Assembly: GCF_900143235.1 (NCBI RefSeq) | Contig: NZ_FRDF01000001.1 | Span: forward strand, 124,001 to 188,000 | DNA: 64,000 nt | Reading direction: 5' to 3' | Source of the DNA: Erythrobacter sanguineus | Lineage (GTDB): Bacteria > Pseudomonadota > Alphaproteobacteria > Sphingomonadales > Sphingomonadaceae | Part shown: piece after piece, positions 17,517-26,428 of the stretch | Numbering within the stretch: the first letter of the stretch is position 1 | How the letters are laid out: each line of letters starts with the position of its first letter | Program-made: the position numbers and the translations under genes | The notes under the pieces: model-generated | The model's input: the letters and a program-made list of their open reading frames with translations, nothing else | What the model was told of the DNA's origin: nothing | Database searches by the model: none

Positions 17517-18722
17517 ATGATAAAACCCGCTTTGGTTGCTGCGCTGCTGGCATCCGCCGCCCCGGTGCTTGCCGAAACCCACATGATCGCCTCCGGCGAG
17601 GGCGCGCAGGAGCGCCTACAGGAAGCGCTGATTCTTGCCGAGCCGGGTGACGAGATCGTGCTTGAAGCAGGGCGTTACATCCTTACCGACGGGCTCAGCC
17701 TTGATGTCGATGGGGTGACCTTGCGCGGCGCGGGGCCGGCCCAGAGCATACTTGATTTCACCACCCAGCAGGGCGCAGGCGAGGGGCTGCTGGTTACCTC
17801 TGACAACGTGACCTTGCGCGATTTCGCTCTCGAAAACCCCAAGGGTGACGGGATCAAGTCGAAAGGCGCCGACAATATCATCTACCACCGCATCCGCGTG
17901 ACATGGACCGGCGGCCCGAAGGCGGAGAACGGGGCCTATGGCATCTACCCGGTCGAAAGCACCGGGGTGCTGGTCAGCCATAGCGATGTTTCGGGCGCGT
18001 CTGACGCCGGCATTTACGTGGGCCAGTCCTCGAAGATCACCGTGCGCAATTCCGTCGCCACCGATAATGTGGCGGGAATCGAGATCGAGAACAGCCGCGA
18101 TGCGATCGTCACCCAGAATTATGTCAGCCGCAACACCGGGGGCATTCTGGTGTTCGACCTGCCCGGCCTGCCGGTGATGGGCGGGGGCAATGTGCTGGTC
18201 ACGAACAACCTTGTTGCGGGCAACAACACGCCGAACTTCGCGCCGCCGGGCAACATCGTCGCCGGGGTGCCGCGTGGAACCGGGATCATGGTGATGGCCA
18301 ACGAGCGCGTGTGGATCGAGGGCAATGTCGTCTACGACAACCCGACCGCGCCCTTCATGGTGATCGCCTACACCCAGGAATACGAGGATGCGCGTTACAA
18401 CCCCTACCCGCGCGAGGTGGTGATTGCGGGCAATGTGGTGGATGATGGCGCCAGCGATCCTGACCTGCCAGGCGGCGAAATGCTGCTCGCAGCGTTCGGA
18501 GGCATGCTGCCGCCGGTGATCGGTGACGGGCTGAATGATCCGAAGGGGGCAGCGCCGCTGTTCGTCGATGCAGGGCTTGCCGGGTGGTCGCTCAATCTGC
18601 AGCGGCAGGGCCAGGCGCTTGCCGAAGCGCAGCCGGGGCCGCTGAATGTGCCCGCGCCCGGTGCGGCTTGGTCGCTTGATGGGATCGGCGCGCCGCCCGA
18701 GCTGGAAGCGCGGCTGAAGTGA
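17517..18722 (+). CDS. Exported parallel beta-helix protein (TIGR03805-like)
   Basis: 401 residues, ATG 17517 with GGAG upstream. The signal peptide is MIKPALVAALLASAAPVLAE. The mature chain is a right-handed parallel beta-helix of pectin-lyase type: successive coils such as ITVRNSVATDNVAGIEIENS, DAIVTQNYVSRNTGGILVFD and NVLVTNNLVAGNN repeat the V/I-x-x-N ladder. The combination of this protein with a following diheme cytochrome c corresponds, as I recall, to the TIGRFAM pair TIGR03805/TIGR03806, conserved together without known function. No lyase catalytic residues are evident. It starts 60 bases after the repeat protein and ends 10 bases before the cytochrome. Confidence 0.82.
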   Translation: MIKPALVAALLASAAPVLAETHMIASGEGAQERLQEALILAEPGDEIVLEAGRYILTDGLSLDVDGVTLRGAGPAQSILDFTTQQGAGEGLLVTSDNVTLRDFALENPKGDGIKSKGADNIIYHRIRVTWTGGPKAENGAYGIYPVESTGVLVSHSDVSGASDAGIYVGQSSKITVRNSVATDNVAGIEIENSRDAIVTQNYVSRNTGGILVFDLPGLPVMGGGNVLVTNNLVAGNNTPNFAPPGNIVAGVPRGTGIMVMANERVWIEGNVVYDNPTAPFMVIAYTQEYEDARYNPYPREVVIAGNVVDDGASDPDLPGGEMLLAAFGGMLPPVIGDGLNDPKGAAPLFVDAGLAGWSLNLQRQGQALAEAQPGPLNVPAPGAAWSLDGIGAPPELEARLK

Positions 18723-18732
18723 GGCACAATTG

Positions 18733-19737
18733 ATGAGACACGGCGCGTTCCTCGCCCTTGCTCTGGCGGCGCTCCTCGCCTCGATCGCGGGTGCGCGCGG
18801 CCCGGCGCGGGTCGATGATGCGGCGGTGCTGGCGGGCATGGTGAAGAATCTGTCCGACTACGGCTTTTTCGCCGATGGCGCGCGGCAGGTGCCGGGGGCG
18901 GGGGTTGCACCCTATGCGTTGAATACCCCGCTATGGTCGGACGGAGCGGAGAAGTTGCGGTTTGTCTATCTGCCCGAAGGCACGCAGCTGATCGCCGATG
19001 GAGACGGCCTGCTGCAATTCCCGGTCGGCAGCGCAATCATCAAGACCTTTGGATTTGGGGAAGGCGAGGGCCGCCGGTTGATCGAGACCCGTTTGCTGCT
19101 GCACCGCGCGGATGGCTGGGTGGCATTGCCCTATCGCTGGAATGCCGATCAGACCGATGCCACGCTGGCACTGGCGGGCGGCAGGATGGATCTGCTGACC
19201 CCGGCGGGTGAGACGATTTCCTATGCCATCCCCAACAAGAACCAGTGCAAGACCTGCCACAGCAAGGATGGCGAGGTGATCCCGATTGGCCCCAAGGCCC
19301 GCAACCTGTCCGGTGAATGGCTGGGGCAGATGGCGCAGGCGGGGCTGCTTGACCAGATGCCGGATGGTGCGGACAGCCTGCCTGACTGGAGCACTCATGC
19401 TACCGGCTCCGCCGCACCGCTTGCCCGCGCCTATCTTGATGTCAATTGCGCGCATTGCCACCAGCCCGGCGGGGGCGCGTCCAATTCCGGGCTCGATCTG
19501 CGCTGGGAACAGGATGATCCCCATGCGCTTGGCATCCTGAAACGCCCGGTCGCGGCGGGGCGTGGAGCTGGCGGACATGATTTCTCGGTGCTGCCCGGTC
19601 AGCCCGACACATCGATCCTGCTTTACCGCATGAACTCGGCCGAACCGGGGATCGCGATGCCCGAACTGGGCAAATCAACGGTGGATCGTGAAGGCGTGGC
19701 GGTGGTGCGCCGCTGGATTGCGGAGATGCAGCAATAA
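18733..19737 (+). CDS. Periplasmic diheme cytochrome c (SO2930/HNE_0200 family)
   Basis: 334 residues, ATG 18733. It has an N-terminal signal segment MRHGAFLALALAALLASIAG and two haem-attachment sites, CKTCH (172-176) and CAHCH (239-243), each in a cytochrome c-like fold with a late Met (IAMPELG) as possible ligand. The segment YALNTPLWSDGAEK is characteristic of the HNE_0200 family. As a c-type cytochrome it must mature in the periplasm and could accept electrons from a partner dehydrogenase; the neighbouring beta-helix protein is the obvious candidate, but this is inference. Its stop overlaps the next start as TAATG. Confidence 0.87.
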   Translation: MRHGAFLALALAALLASIAGARGPARVDDAAVLAGMVKNLSDYGFFADGARQVPGAGVAPYALNTPLWSDGAEKLRFVYLPEGTQLIADGDGLLQFPVGSAIIKTFGFGEGEGRRLIETRLLLHRADGWVALPYRWNADQTDATLALAGGRMDLLTPAGETISYAIPNKNQCKTCHSKDGEVIPIGPKARNLSGEWLGQMAQAGLLDQMPDGADSLPDWSTHATGSAAPLARAYLDVNCAHCHQPGGGASNSGLDLRWEQDDPHALGILKRPVAAGRGAGGHDFSVLPGQPDTSILLYRMNSAEPGIAMPELGKSTVDREGVAVVRRWIAEMQQ

Positions 19738-20735
19738 TGAAATGGGTTTTTCGCGGGGTTCTGGCGCTGTTGGCGCTGGTGGTGGTCCTGTTCCTGATCT
19801 TCCGCACTCCGGATACTGACGCTGCGGAAATGCGTGCCAAATATGGCGGGCCGCCGTCCCAATTCGTCGAAATTGGCGATGGAGTGACGGTGCATCTGCG
19901 CGACGAGGGGCCCAAAGATGCGCCTGCCATTGTGCTGCTGCACGGCTCCAACGCCGATCTGCACACGTGGGAGCCCTGGGTGCAGACGCTCAAGGCGAAC
20001 TATCGCGTCATCCGCTTCGATCAGGTCGGCCACGGGCTCACCGGCCCTGATTCCGCGCATGATTACAGCCGCGCCAATTATGTCGCCGATATCCGCGAGG
20101 TGGCCGATGCGCTGGGGCTGGAGAGCTTTATCCTCGGCGGCAATTCGATGGGCGGGAAGCATGCCCTGGCCTTTGCCGTCGCCCATCCCGAACGTGTCAG
20201 CGGCCTGGTGCTGGTCGATGGCAGCGGCGGTCCGATGCTCGATGGCAAAAAGGAGGCTGCCGAACCGAAGAAGAAATCCGGGGGCAGCGGCAATATCGGC
20301 TTCACGATTGCCCAGACGCCCGGGATCAACCTCTTGGTCGAACAGATCACGCCGCGCAGCCTGATAGCGCAGAGCCTTGAACAATCGGTTTCGGTCAAAT
20401 CGGTGGCAAGCGAGCAAGCCGTGACCCGTTACTGGGAACTGCTGCGCTATCCCGGCAACCGCCGCGCCACGCTGAAGCGTTTCTCGCAGCCCTATGACCC
20501 GCTGACCAAAGCCGAAATTGCCGCGGTTGCCGTGCCGACGCTGATCCTGTGGGGCGAGGAAGACCGCCTGATCCCGGTCGAGGCCGGACGCTGGCTGGAT
20601 CAGACAATGCCCGACAGCACGCTGGTGGTCTATCCCGCGATCGGTCATCTGCCGCAGGAAGAGGCGGTGGCGGAGACGCTTGCCGACCTTGTGCCCTGGC
20701 TTGCCCGTCTGACCGATGATACGCCCCCCCGGTAA
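19737..20735 (+). CDS. Membrane-anchored alpha/beta hydrolase
   Basis: 332 residues. An N-terminal hydrophobic helix (FRGVLALLALVVVLFLIF) anchors it, with the catalytic domain probably on the periplasmic side like its neighbours. The fold shows HGSNADLHTW (oxyanion region from residue 69), nucleophile S137 in GGNSMGG, the acid in WGEEDRLIP and catalytic His in AIGHLPQEE. The cap region contains a Lys/Gly-rich stretch. The substrate is unknown. Its ATG overlaps the cytochrome stop by one base, indicating translational coupling. Confidence 0.87.
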   Translation: MKWVFRGVLALLALVVVLFLIFRTPDTDAAEMRAKYGGPPSQFVEIGDGVTVHLRDEGPKDAPAIVLLHGSNADLHTWEPWVQTLKANYRVIRFDQVGHGLTGPDSAHDYSRANYVADIREVADALGLESFILGGNSMGGKHALAFAVAHPERVSGLVLVDGSGGPMLDGKKEAAEPKKKSGGSGNIGFTIAQTPGINLLVEQITPRSLIAQSLEQSVSVKSVASEQAVTRYWELLRYPGNRRATLKRFSQPYDPLTKAEIAAVAVPTLILWGEEDRLIPVEAGRWLDQTMPDSTLVVYPAIGHLPQEEAVAETLADLVPWLARLTDDTPPR

Positions 20736-20823
20736 GACGCGCCGTATATGCGGCCTATGGACGCAACGCGCCCTTCCTCGCTACATCCGTTGGCAACTGC
20801 ACATGAATTAGAAGGATACGCCT

Positions 20824-21528
20824 TTGCGCAAACTGGGGATCATCGGCGGCATGAGCTGGGTGTCGACGGCGATGTATTACGATCGGATCAACCGCATCGT
20901 CCAGAAACGCGCCGCGCCGATGGCCAGTGCGCCGCTGCTGATCGAAAGTCTGGATTTTTGCCAGCTTTACGCCCTTGTCGAGGAGCGTGACTGGCAGCGC
21001 GCGGCCAGCGTGCTTGTCGACAGCGCAAGGCGGCTTGAAGGTGCCGGGGCCGAAGGCTTGATCATCGGTGCCAATTCGATGCACCGGCTGTATGATGATG
21101 TCGCTGCGAGCGTGAACATCCCGATCCTGCACATCGCCGAATATGTCGGCACCGCGATCAAGCGCGCAGGCCATAAAAGCGCCGCGCTGATCGGCACCCG
21201 CAACGTGATGACCGAAAGTTTCTATCGCAAGCGGCTGGTCGCCCACGGCATCGATTTGCTGCCGCCAAGGATGGAGTTCGTCGAGATGCTCGACAAGATC
21301 ATCTATGACGAGTTGATGGTCGGCAAGGTCACGCGTGAGGCGCAGCGGACCCTGAAGACGATCATTACCAACAAGGCACAGGAAGGGGCCGAGGCGATCG
21401 TGCTGGCCTGCACCGAGCTTGATCTGGTGGTCGATGTGGATGCCAACGTCTTGCCGGTGTTCGACAGCACCCGCATCCATTGCGAGGCGGCGGCCAACTG
21501 GATACTTGAACAAGAAGCGGTGCATTAG
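20824..21528 (+). CDS. Aspartate/glutamate racemase family protein
   Basis: 234 residues from a TTG start at 20824 with AAGGA nine bases upstream; no ATG is available before LGIIGGMSW, the family's opening motif. Two-base racemases use two cysteines. Here the second is present (C196 in LACTELD), but the first position reads GANSMH with Ala83 in place of Cys. E. coli YgeA, which has Thr at that place, shows that one-Cys relatives can still act on amino acids, with broader or altered specificity. Cytoplasmic. It follows the exported cluster after about 90 bases and is probably a separate unit. Confidence 0.85.
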   Translation: MRKLGIIGGMSWVSTAMYYDRINRIVQKRAAPMASAPLLIESLDFCQLYALVEERDWQRAASVLVDSARRLEGAGAEGLIIGANSMHRLYDDVAASVNIPILHIAEYVGTAIKRAGHKSAALIGTRNVMTESFYRKRLVAHGIDLLPPRMEFVEMLDKIIYDELMVGKVTREAQRTLKTIITNKAQEGAEAIVLACTELDLVVDVDANVLPVFDSTRIHCEAAANWILEQEAVH

Positions 21529-21832
21529 TCACCACTTCGTCTCTTAACCGAAACATTCCGGCGCAGCAATTGTTTGCAAGGGATGCAACCTTGTCCGGGG
21601 CCGTCTAAGGGCGCCCGTGGGATTTGTCATAACGTGAGTGAGGCAGGTTCCGGGTCTTCGGGTCGCACCGACAGGCCCATGGGGCCGCCTTACCTCCCCC
21701 CCCCAATCACCGGTAAGCGGCCCCATAAAGTTCCGGCGGCGACCGCGTCCGCGCGCAGTTTATGCGCATTTGTCCGATGTTTTGCATCTGTTCCGGTTGA
21801 GCCGCGGCGCATGCTGACCTAATCGCGCTTGG
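21529..21832. other. Intergenic stretch with a large imperfect hairpin
   Basis: There is no coding potential in this 304-base stretch. It holds GGGGCCGCCTTACC (21681-21694) facing GGTAAGCGGCCCC (21712-21724), a 13-bp stem with one bulged C, and a loop that contains a run of nine C. There is no T-run after it. It may end racemase transcription or act as a leader element for dgt. No tRNA, riboswitch or clear sigma-70 promoter was recognised. Confidence 0.45.
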
Positions 21833-22999
21833 GTGACTTTCCGCGCGCCCTATGCTGCCGACCCGCAGGCCCATGGCGGGCGTGAATGGGGCCGTGAGAC
21901 GAGCGGCGAACAGCGCGGGCCGCGCAGCGCCTTTCAGCGTGATCGCGATCGCATCATCCATTCGATGAGCTTCCGGCGGCTGAAGTCCAAGACCCAGGTC
22001 TTCATTTCGCCGCTGGGCGACCACTATCGGACGCGCCTCACCCACAGCCTTGAAGTCGCCCAGATCGGACGGGTGATCGCCCGCGCGCTCGGGCTGGACG
22101 AAGACCTGACCGAGGCGCTGTGTCTTGCCCATGATCTTGGGCATCCGCCATTTGGCCATGCGGGCGAGGCGGCGCTTTCGGCGGCGATGGCGCGCCACGG
22201 CGGCTTTTGCCACAATGCCCAGGCGCTGCGCACGGTGATGCGGATCGAATGCCCCTATCCCGAACATGACGGGCTGAACCTGACCTGGGACCTGCTCGAA
22301 GGGCTGGCCAAGCACAACGGGCCGGTCGTGGCTCCCAATTGGGCGCTGGCCGAGCTTGATGATGCGTTTCCGCTGATGCTCGGCACCTGGCCCTCGCTGG
22401 AGGCGCAGGTGGCGGCGGTGGCGGACGACATTGCCTATGACAACCACGATATCGACGATGGCCTGCGTGCAGGCTTCCTTGAGCTTGACGACCTGCTGAC
22501 GCTTGATTTCGTCGCGGACCAGTGGCGCGCGGTCGAAAAACGCTTTCCCCATGCCCCGCGCGATCGCTTGCTGCGCGAGATGGTGCGCGATCAGATCGGA
22601 TTGATGGTGAACGACGTGCTCGAACACACGCGAGATCAGGCCGCCGGCCTTCGCGCGGTTGCCGAGGTGCGCGAGGCCGGGCGGCAGATTGCGGGATTTT
22701 CGCCCGCGATGGCGGCGCAGGAACGGCGGCTCAAAGCCTTCATGTATGAACGGCTCTATTACCACCCCGAACAGGTGTCCGCTGCCGAGCGTGCCCGCGA
22801 TGTCGTTGCCCGGCTGTTTGCCGCCTATGCGCAAGATGCGCGGCTGATGCCCGAGGATTGGCAGGCGCGGCTGCCCGGGCAGGATCCCCAGCGCGCCAGA
22901 GTGATCGCTGATTTCATCGCCGGGATGAGCGATCATTTCGCCATGCAGGCCTGCGGCGCGATCTATGGCGAACGACCGGCGGGACTGGTCAATGTCTGA
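21833..22999 (+). CDS. dgt: dGTP triphosphohydrolase-like protein
   Basis: 388 residues from GTG 21833, which places the conserved APYAADPQAHGGRE near the start. HD-domain enzyme that removes triphosphate from dGTP or other dNTPs. The metal-binding residues are in RTRLTHSLEV (His), LAHDLGHPPFGH (His-Asp plus the family's PPFGHAGE) and DDIAYDNHDIDDG (the last Asp). RSAFQRDRDRIIHS is the N-terminal signature. The length fits the alphaproteobacterial Dgt-like group. Its TGA overlaps the next start by eight bases, so it heads a three-gene coupled operon. Confidence 0.92.
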   Translation: MTFRAPYAADPQAHGGREWGRETSGEQRGPRSAFQRDRDRIIHSMSFRRLKSKTQVFISPLGDHYRTRLTHSLEVAQIGRVIARALGLDEDLTEALCLAHDLGHPPFGHAGEAALSAAMARHGGFCHNAQALRTVMRIECPYPEHDGLNLTWDLLEGLAKHNGPVVAPNWALAELDDAFPLMLGTWPSLEAQVAAVADDIAYDNHDIDDGLRAGFLELDDLLTLDFVADQWRAVEKRFPHAPRDRLLREMVRDQIGLMVNDVLEHTRDQAAGLRAVAEVREAGRQIAGFSPAMAAQERRLKAFMYERLYYHPEQVSAAERARDVVARLFAAYAQDARLMPEDWQARLPGQDPQRARVIADFIAGMSDHFAMQACGAIYGERPAGLVNV

Positions 23000-23708
23000 G
23001 ACCCGCGGCCCCGTGCGCATCGCGCTGGTTGGTGCGACCGGACTGATCGGCGGCAAGGTGATCGAACTGGCCAGCGCGGGCGATGAGGCGCGGGTCGTCG
23101 GCGTTGCCCGGCGCGAAGCGCCGCTGCCGCCGGGTGCGCGGATGGAGATGTTCGTGGCCGATCCTGCCAAGTGGGGCGAGGTGTTCGAAGCGGTGCGCCC
23201 GCGCGCGCTGATCTGTGCGCTTGGGACCACCTGGAAAAAGGCCGGGCGCGATGAAGCCGCGTTTCGCGGTGTCGATCACGATTTGGTGCTGGCAACAGCG
23301 CAGGCCGCGCACCGCGCCGGTGTGCCGAACATGGTGCTGGTCAGCGCTGCCGGGGCCGATGCGCGTTCGAAAAGCCTCTACATGCGCGTCAAGGGCGAGG
23401 CGGAGGACGCGGTTTTGCGCGTGGGGTTCAAACGGCTCGATATTCTGCATCCCGGCCTGCTGCGCGGGAGCCGGGAGAACGACCTGCGCCTGGCAGAGCG
23501 CGCCGCGTTGATCGCTGCGCCGCTGGTTGATCCGCTGCTGTCGGGATCGTGGGAGCGGTTCCGTTCGATCGATGCCGCGCTGGTGGCCGAAGCCGCACTG
23601 GGTCTGGCGTTGCGCCGGGCTGGCGGGCGGTTTACCCATGACAACGAGGCGATGCGCCGTGCCGCGCGTGAATGGCGGCGGGTGCGCGAGACGGAGAGCG
23701 CGGAATGA
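22992..23708 (+). CDS. NAD(P)-binding protein, HTATIP2/atypical SDR type
   Basis: 238 residues, ATG 22992 inside the end of dgt. An N-terminal Rossmann motif, GATGLIGGKV (about 14-23), is followed by the basic residues of GVARRE that suggest NADP. ALICALGTTWKKAGRDEAAFRGVDHD, then NMVLVSAAGADARSKSLYMRVKGEAE, gives a YxxxK-like Tyr-Met-Arg-Val-Lys placement. This matches the oxidoreductase HTATIP2-like branch. The exact reaction is unknown. It overlaps the ABA4-like gene by four bases (ATGA), so it may modify the same class of substrate, possibly a terpenoid; that is inference. Confidence 0.83.
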   Translation: MSETRGPVRIALVGATGLIGGKVIELASAGDEARVVGVARREAPLPPGARMEMFVADPAKWGEVFEAVRPRALICALGTTWKKAGRDEAAFRGVDHDLVLATAQAAHRAGVPNMVLVSAAGADARSKSLYMRVKGEAEDAVLRVGFKRLDILHPGLLRGSRENDLRLAERAALIAAPLVDPLLSGSWERFRSIDAALVAEAALGLALRRAGGRFTHDNEAMRRAAREWRRVRETESAE

Positions 23709-24157
23709 TCGACTGGGATGCCCTGTTCAGCATGGTCAACCTGCTGGCGCTGATTGCATGGGCCGGCTTGATCCTGCTGCCGCGCTGGCCCGCACTGCTT
23801 TCGGGCGTGATGTATCTGGGCGTTGGCCTGCTCTGTCTGATCTATGCCGCCGGTTTGATCGGCTTGGTGAGCGGCCTGATTCCGAATGTCGAAGGCGGCG
23901 GGGCGGACTTTACCAGCATCGAAGGCGTGCAGGCGATCTTTGCTACCCGCGCCGGGGCGACGATCGGCTGGACCCATTATCTGGCCTTCGATCTGTTCGT
24001 GGGCCTGTGGATCGCGCGTGATGGCGATGCGAAGAATATTTCGCGCTTCATTCAGGCACCGATCCTGCTGACCACCTTCATGGCCGGGCCGCTCGGCCTG
24101 CTGTTGTGGTTGCTGCTGCGCGAACCTGCCGCGCGCAGGCAAGGGCGGTTTCGCTAA
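23705..24157 (+). CDS. ABA4-like integral membrane protein (DUF4281)
   Basis: 150 residues with four hydrophobic helices: about 6-26, 32-55, 88-103 and 117-138. The segment GWTHYLAFDLFVGLWIARD, with its central His and Asp, is the signature of the ABA4-like family. In plants ABA4 is needed for neoxanthin synthesis from violaxanthin; the bacterial role is unknown, but carotenoid-producing alphaproteobacteria carry it. The start ATG overlaps the preceding stop. It ends a dgt-oxidoreductase-ABA4 chain; the acyl-CoA ligase starts 74 bases later. Confidence 0.85.
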   Translation: MIDWDALFSMVNLLALIAWAGLILLPRWPALLSGVMYLGVGLLCLIYAAGLIGLVSGLIPNVEGGGADFTSIEGVQAIFATRAGATIGWTHYLAFDLFVGLWIARDGDAKNISRFIQAPILLTTFMAGPLGLLLWLLLREPAARRQGRFR

Positions 24158-24231
24158 AAACGCGGCTGGACGAGGCCCGACGCCCTGCTAGTCTCCCCGC
24201 CTAAAACACGCCAGCCGGGGAGAGAGACGCG

Positions 24232-25797
24232 ATGGCAAGCACGCCAGTGCTCAATTATATCACCTTCGATGAGTTCCTGCGCCATTGGGCGGCGCAGCGC
24301 CCCGATGGCTTGGCGCTGGTGGAAGGCGAGCGGCGCACCACCTATGCCCAGGCCGAGGTGCTGACCCGCCAGTTGATCGCCTTTCTGCAAGCGCATGGCG
24401 TTGGTCGGGGTGATCGCTTTGCCTGGTATGGCAAGAATTCGGACCGCTATTTCCTGCTGCTGTTTGCCGCTGCGCGCATGGGCGCGGTGATCGCGCCGGT
24501 CGGCTGGCGCCTCGCCCCGCGCGAGGTGGGCTATATCCTCGCCGATACGGAATCGAAGCTGGTGATCGCGGGCGAGGATTTCGTCGCAGCGGCACAGGCG
24601 GTCGAAGCCGGGATCGACAATGGCCCGGCGGTGTTCGAGGCGGCTGCGGCCTTTGCCGAGGCCGCAGGGATGGAGCCTGCTGCCAGCTTCGCACAGCCCG
24701 ATCCTGATGAGGCGGTGCTGCAACTCTACACCTCCGGCACGACCGGCAATCCCAAGGGCGTGTTGCTGTCCAACCGCAACCTGTTCAGCCTGCGCCGCGC
24801 CAGCCGCGTGGCGAATATGCCGTGGGACAAACTCGATGCGCAGGACTGCCTGCTCGGCGCGATGCCGATTGCCCATATCGGCGGAACCGGCAGCGGCCCG
24901 ATTGCGGTGGCGAACGGCATCCCCGTGCATGTCCTGCCCGAATACACGCCCGACGGCACGCTCGCCGCGATCGAGGCAGGCACGACCCTGCTGTTTCTGG
25001 TGCCTGCCGCCGTGCAGTTCATGATGCAGCATCCGCGCGCGGCGACGACCGATTTCAGCCGTCTCAAATATCTGATGTATGGCGCTGCGCCGATGCCGCT
25101 CGAACTGCTCAAGGAAGCGGTCAAGATGATGCCGGCGACCGGCTTTATCCAGCTTTACGGCATGACCGAAACCACCGGCACCGTGTCGTTGTTGCCGCCC
25201 GAGGATCACGATGTCGGCGGCAACCGGCGGATGCGCTCGGCGGGCAAGGCGGTGCCGGGGGTCAGGATCGAGGTGCGCGGACCTGACAACCAGCCGGTGC
25301 CGACCGGCGAGATCGGCGAAATCTGCATCCTTTCGCCGTCCAACACCGCCGGTTACTGGAAACTGCCCGAGGCCACCGCCAGCACCATCGATCCCGATGG
25401 CTGGCTGCACACCGGCGATGCCGGGATCATGGACGAAGACGGCTATGTCTATATTCAGGACCGGATCAAGGACATGATCATTTCGGGCGGCGAGAACGTC
25501 TATCCCGCCGAGGTTGAAAGCGCGATCTATGGCCACCCCGCCATCGCCGAAGTTGCTGTCATCGGCGTGCCCAGCGCCAAATGGGGCGAGGAGGTTAAGG
25601 CCTGCGTCGTCGCCAAACCGGGGCATGAGATTGACGCCGCCGACGTCATCGCATGGGCGCGCGAGCGGATCGCGGCGTTCAAGGCGCCCAAAAGCGTCGA
25701 TGTCATCCCGCTGATGCCGCGCAATGCCAGCGGCAAGATCCTGCGCCGCGAACTGCGCGCGCCCTATTGGGAAGGCCAGGAGCGGCAGATCTCGTGA
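24232..25797 (+). CDS. Acyl-CoA synthetase (class I adenylate-forming enzyme)
   Basis: 521 residues, ATG 24232 after a GGGGAGAGAG ribosome binding site. It activates a carboxylic acid with ATP to the acyl-AMP and then the CoA thioester. The P-loop LYTSGTTGNPKG (about 164-175), LYGMTETTG, the hinge region DRIKDMIISGGENVYPAEVE and catalytic Lys in NASGKILRRELR are all in order. It resembles fatty acid-CoA ligases used in beta-oxidation; chain length cannot be read from the sequence. The DUF938 gene follows after 13 bases. Confidence 0.9.
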   Translation: MASTPVLNYITFDEFLRHWAAQRPDGLALVEGERRTTYAQAEVLTRQLIAFLQAHGVGRGDRFAWYGKNSDRYFLLLFAAARMGAVIAPVGWRLAPREVGYILADTESKLVIAGEDFVAAAQAVEAGIDNGPAVFEAAAAFAEAAGMEPAASFAQPDPDEAVLQLYTSGTTGNPKGVLLSNRNLFSLRRASRVANMPWDKLDAQDCLLGAMPIAHIGGTGSGPIAVANGIPVHVLPEYTPDGTLAAIEAGTTLLFLVPAAVQFMMQHPRAATTDFSRLKYLMYGAAPMPLELLKEAVKMMPATGFIQLYGMTETTGTVSLLPPEDHDVGGNRRMRSAGKAVPGVRIEVRGPDNQPVPTGEIGEICILSPSNTAGYWKLPEATASTIDPDGWLHTGDAGIMDEDGYVYIQDRIKDMIISGGENVYPAEVESAIYGHPAIAEVAVIGVPSAKWGEEVKACVVAKPGHEIDAADVIAWARERIAAFKAPKSVDVIPLMPRNASGKILRRELRAPYWEGQERQIS

Positions 25798-25810
25798 GGA
25801 TATTGTCCTG

Positions 25811-26410
25811 ATGGCAAAGCAGCACGCCCCCGCCACCCTGCGCAACCGCGAGCCGATTGCCGAGGCGCTGGCGCGCGAATTGCCGAGCGCGGGACTGGTG
25901 CTGGAAATTGCCAGCGGCACGGGGGAGCACGCCGTCCATTTTGCCGAAAGCTTCCCCGCACTGCACTGGCAGCCTAGCGATCCTTCGCCAGAGGCGCTCG
26001 CCTCGATCAAGGCCTATCGCGCGGATTACGCGGGAGGCAATCTCGCCGATCCGGTGCTGCTTGATGCTGCGATACCCGCCAGTTGGGCCGTGGCGGCGGC
26101 TGATGCCATTTTGTGCATCAACATGGTGCATATCAGCCCATGGGAAGCGACCGAGGGGCTGATCGCTGGCGCTGCCCGATTATTGGCCAGCAGCGGCGGG
26201 CCATTGATCCTTTATGGCCCCTATCTTGAGCGGGGCGTGGAAACTGCGCCTTCAAATCTCGACTTCGACGCCAGTCTCAAGTCTCGCGACCCCCGTTGGG
26301 GATTGCGGGCCGCCGAGGATCTGGACAGGCTGGCGGCAAGCCACGGCATGAACCGCAGCGCACGCCATGCCATGCCGGCCAACAACATCATGCTGGTCTA
26401 TCGGGGCTAG
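25811..26410 (+). CDS. DUF938 SAM-dependent methyltransferase-like protein
   Basis: 199 residues from ATG 25811 with GAGGA ten bases before it. A class I methyltransferase fold is suggested by VLEIASGTGEHAVHFA (SAM-binding motif I, about 30-45), WQPSDPSPEA with the ribose-binding acidic residue, and ILCINMVHISPWEAT; it ends ARHAMPANNIMLVYRG. These match the DUF938 family, whose substrate is unknown. Probably co-transcribed with the ligase upstream. Confidence 0.87.
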   Translation: MAKQHAPATLRNREPIAEALARELPSAGLVLEIASGTGEHAVHFAESFPALHWQPSDPSPEALASIKAYRADYAGGNLADPVLLDAAIPASWAVAAADAILCINMVHISPWEATEGLIAGAARLLASSGGPLILYGPYLERGVETAPSNLDFDASLKSRDPRWGLRAAEDLDRLAASHGMNRSARHAMPANNIMLVYRG

Positions 26411-26428
26411 AAAGGCGCCTGCACGCCA

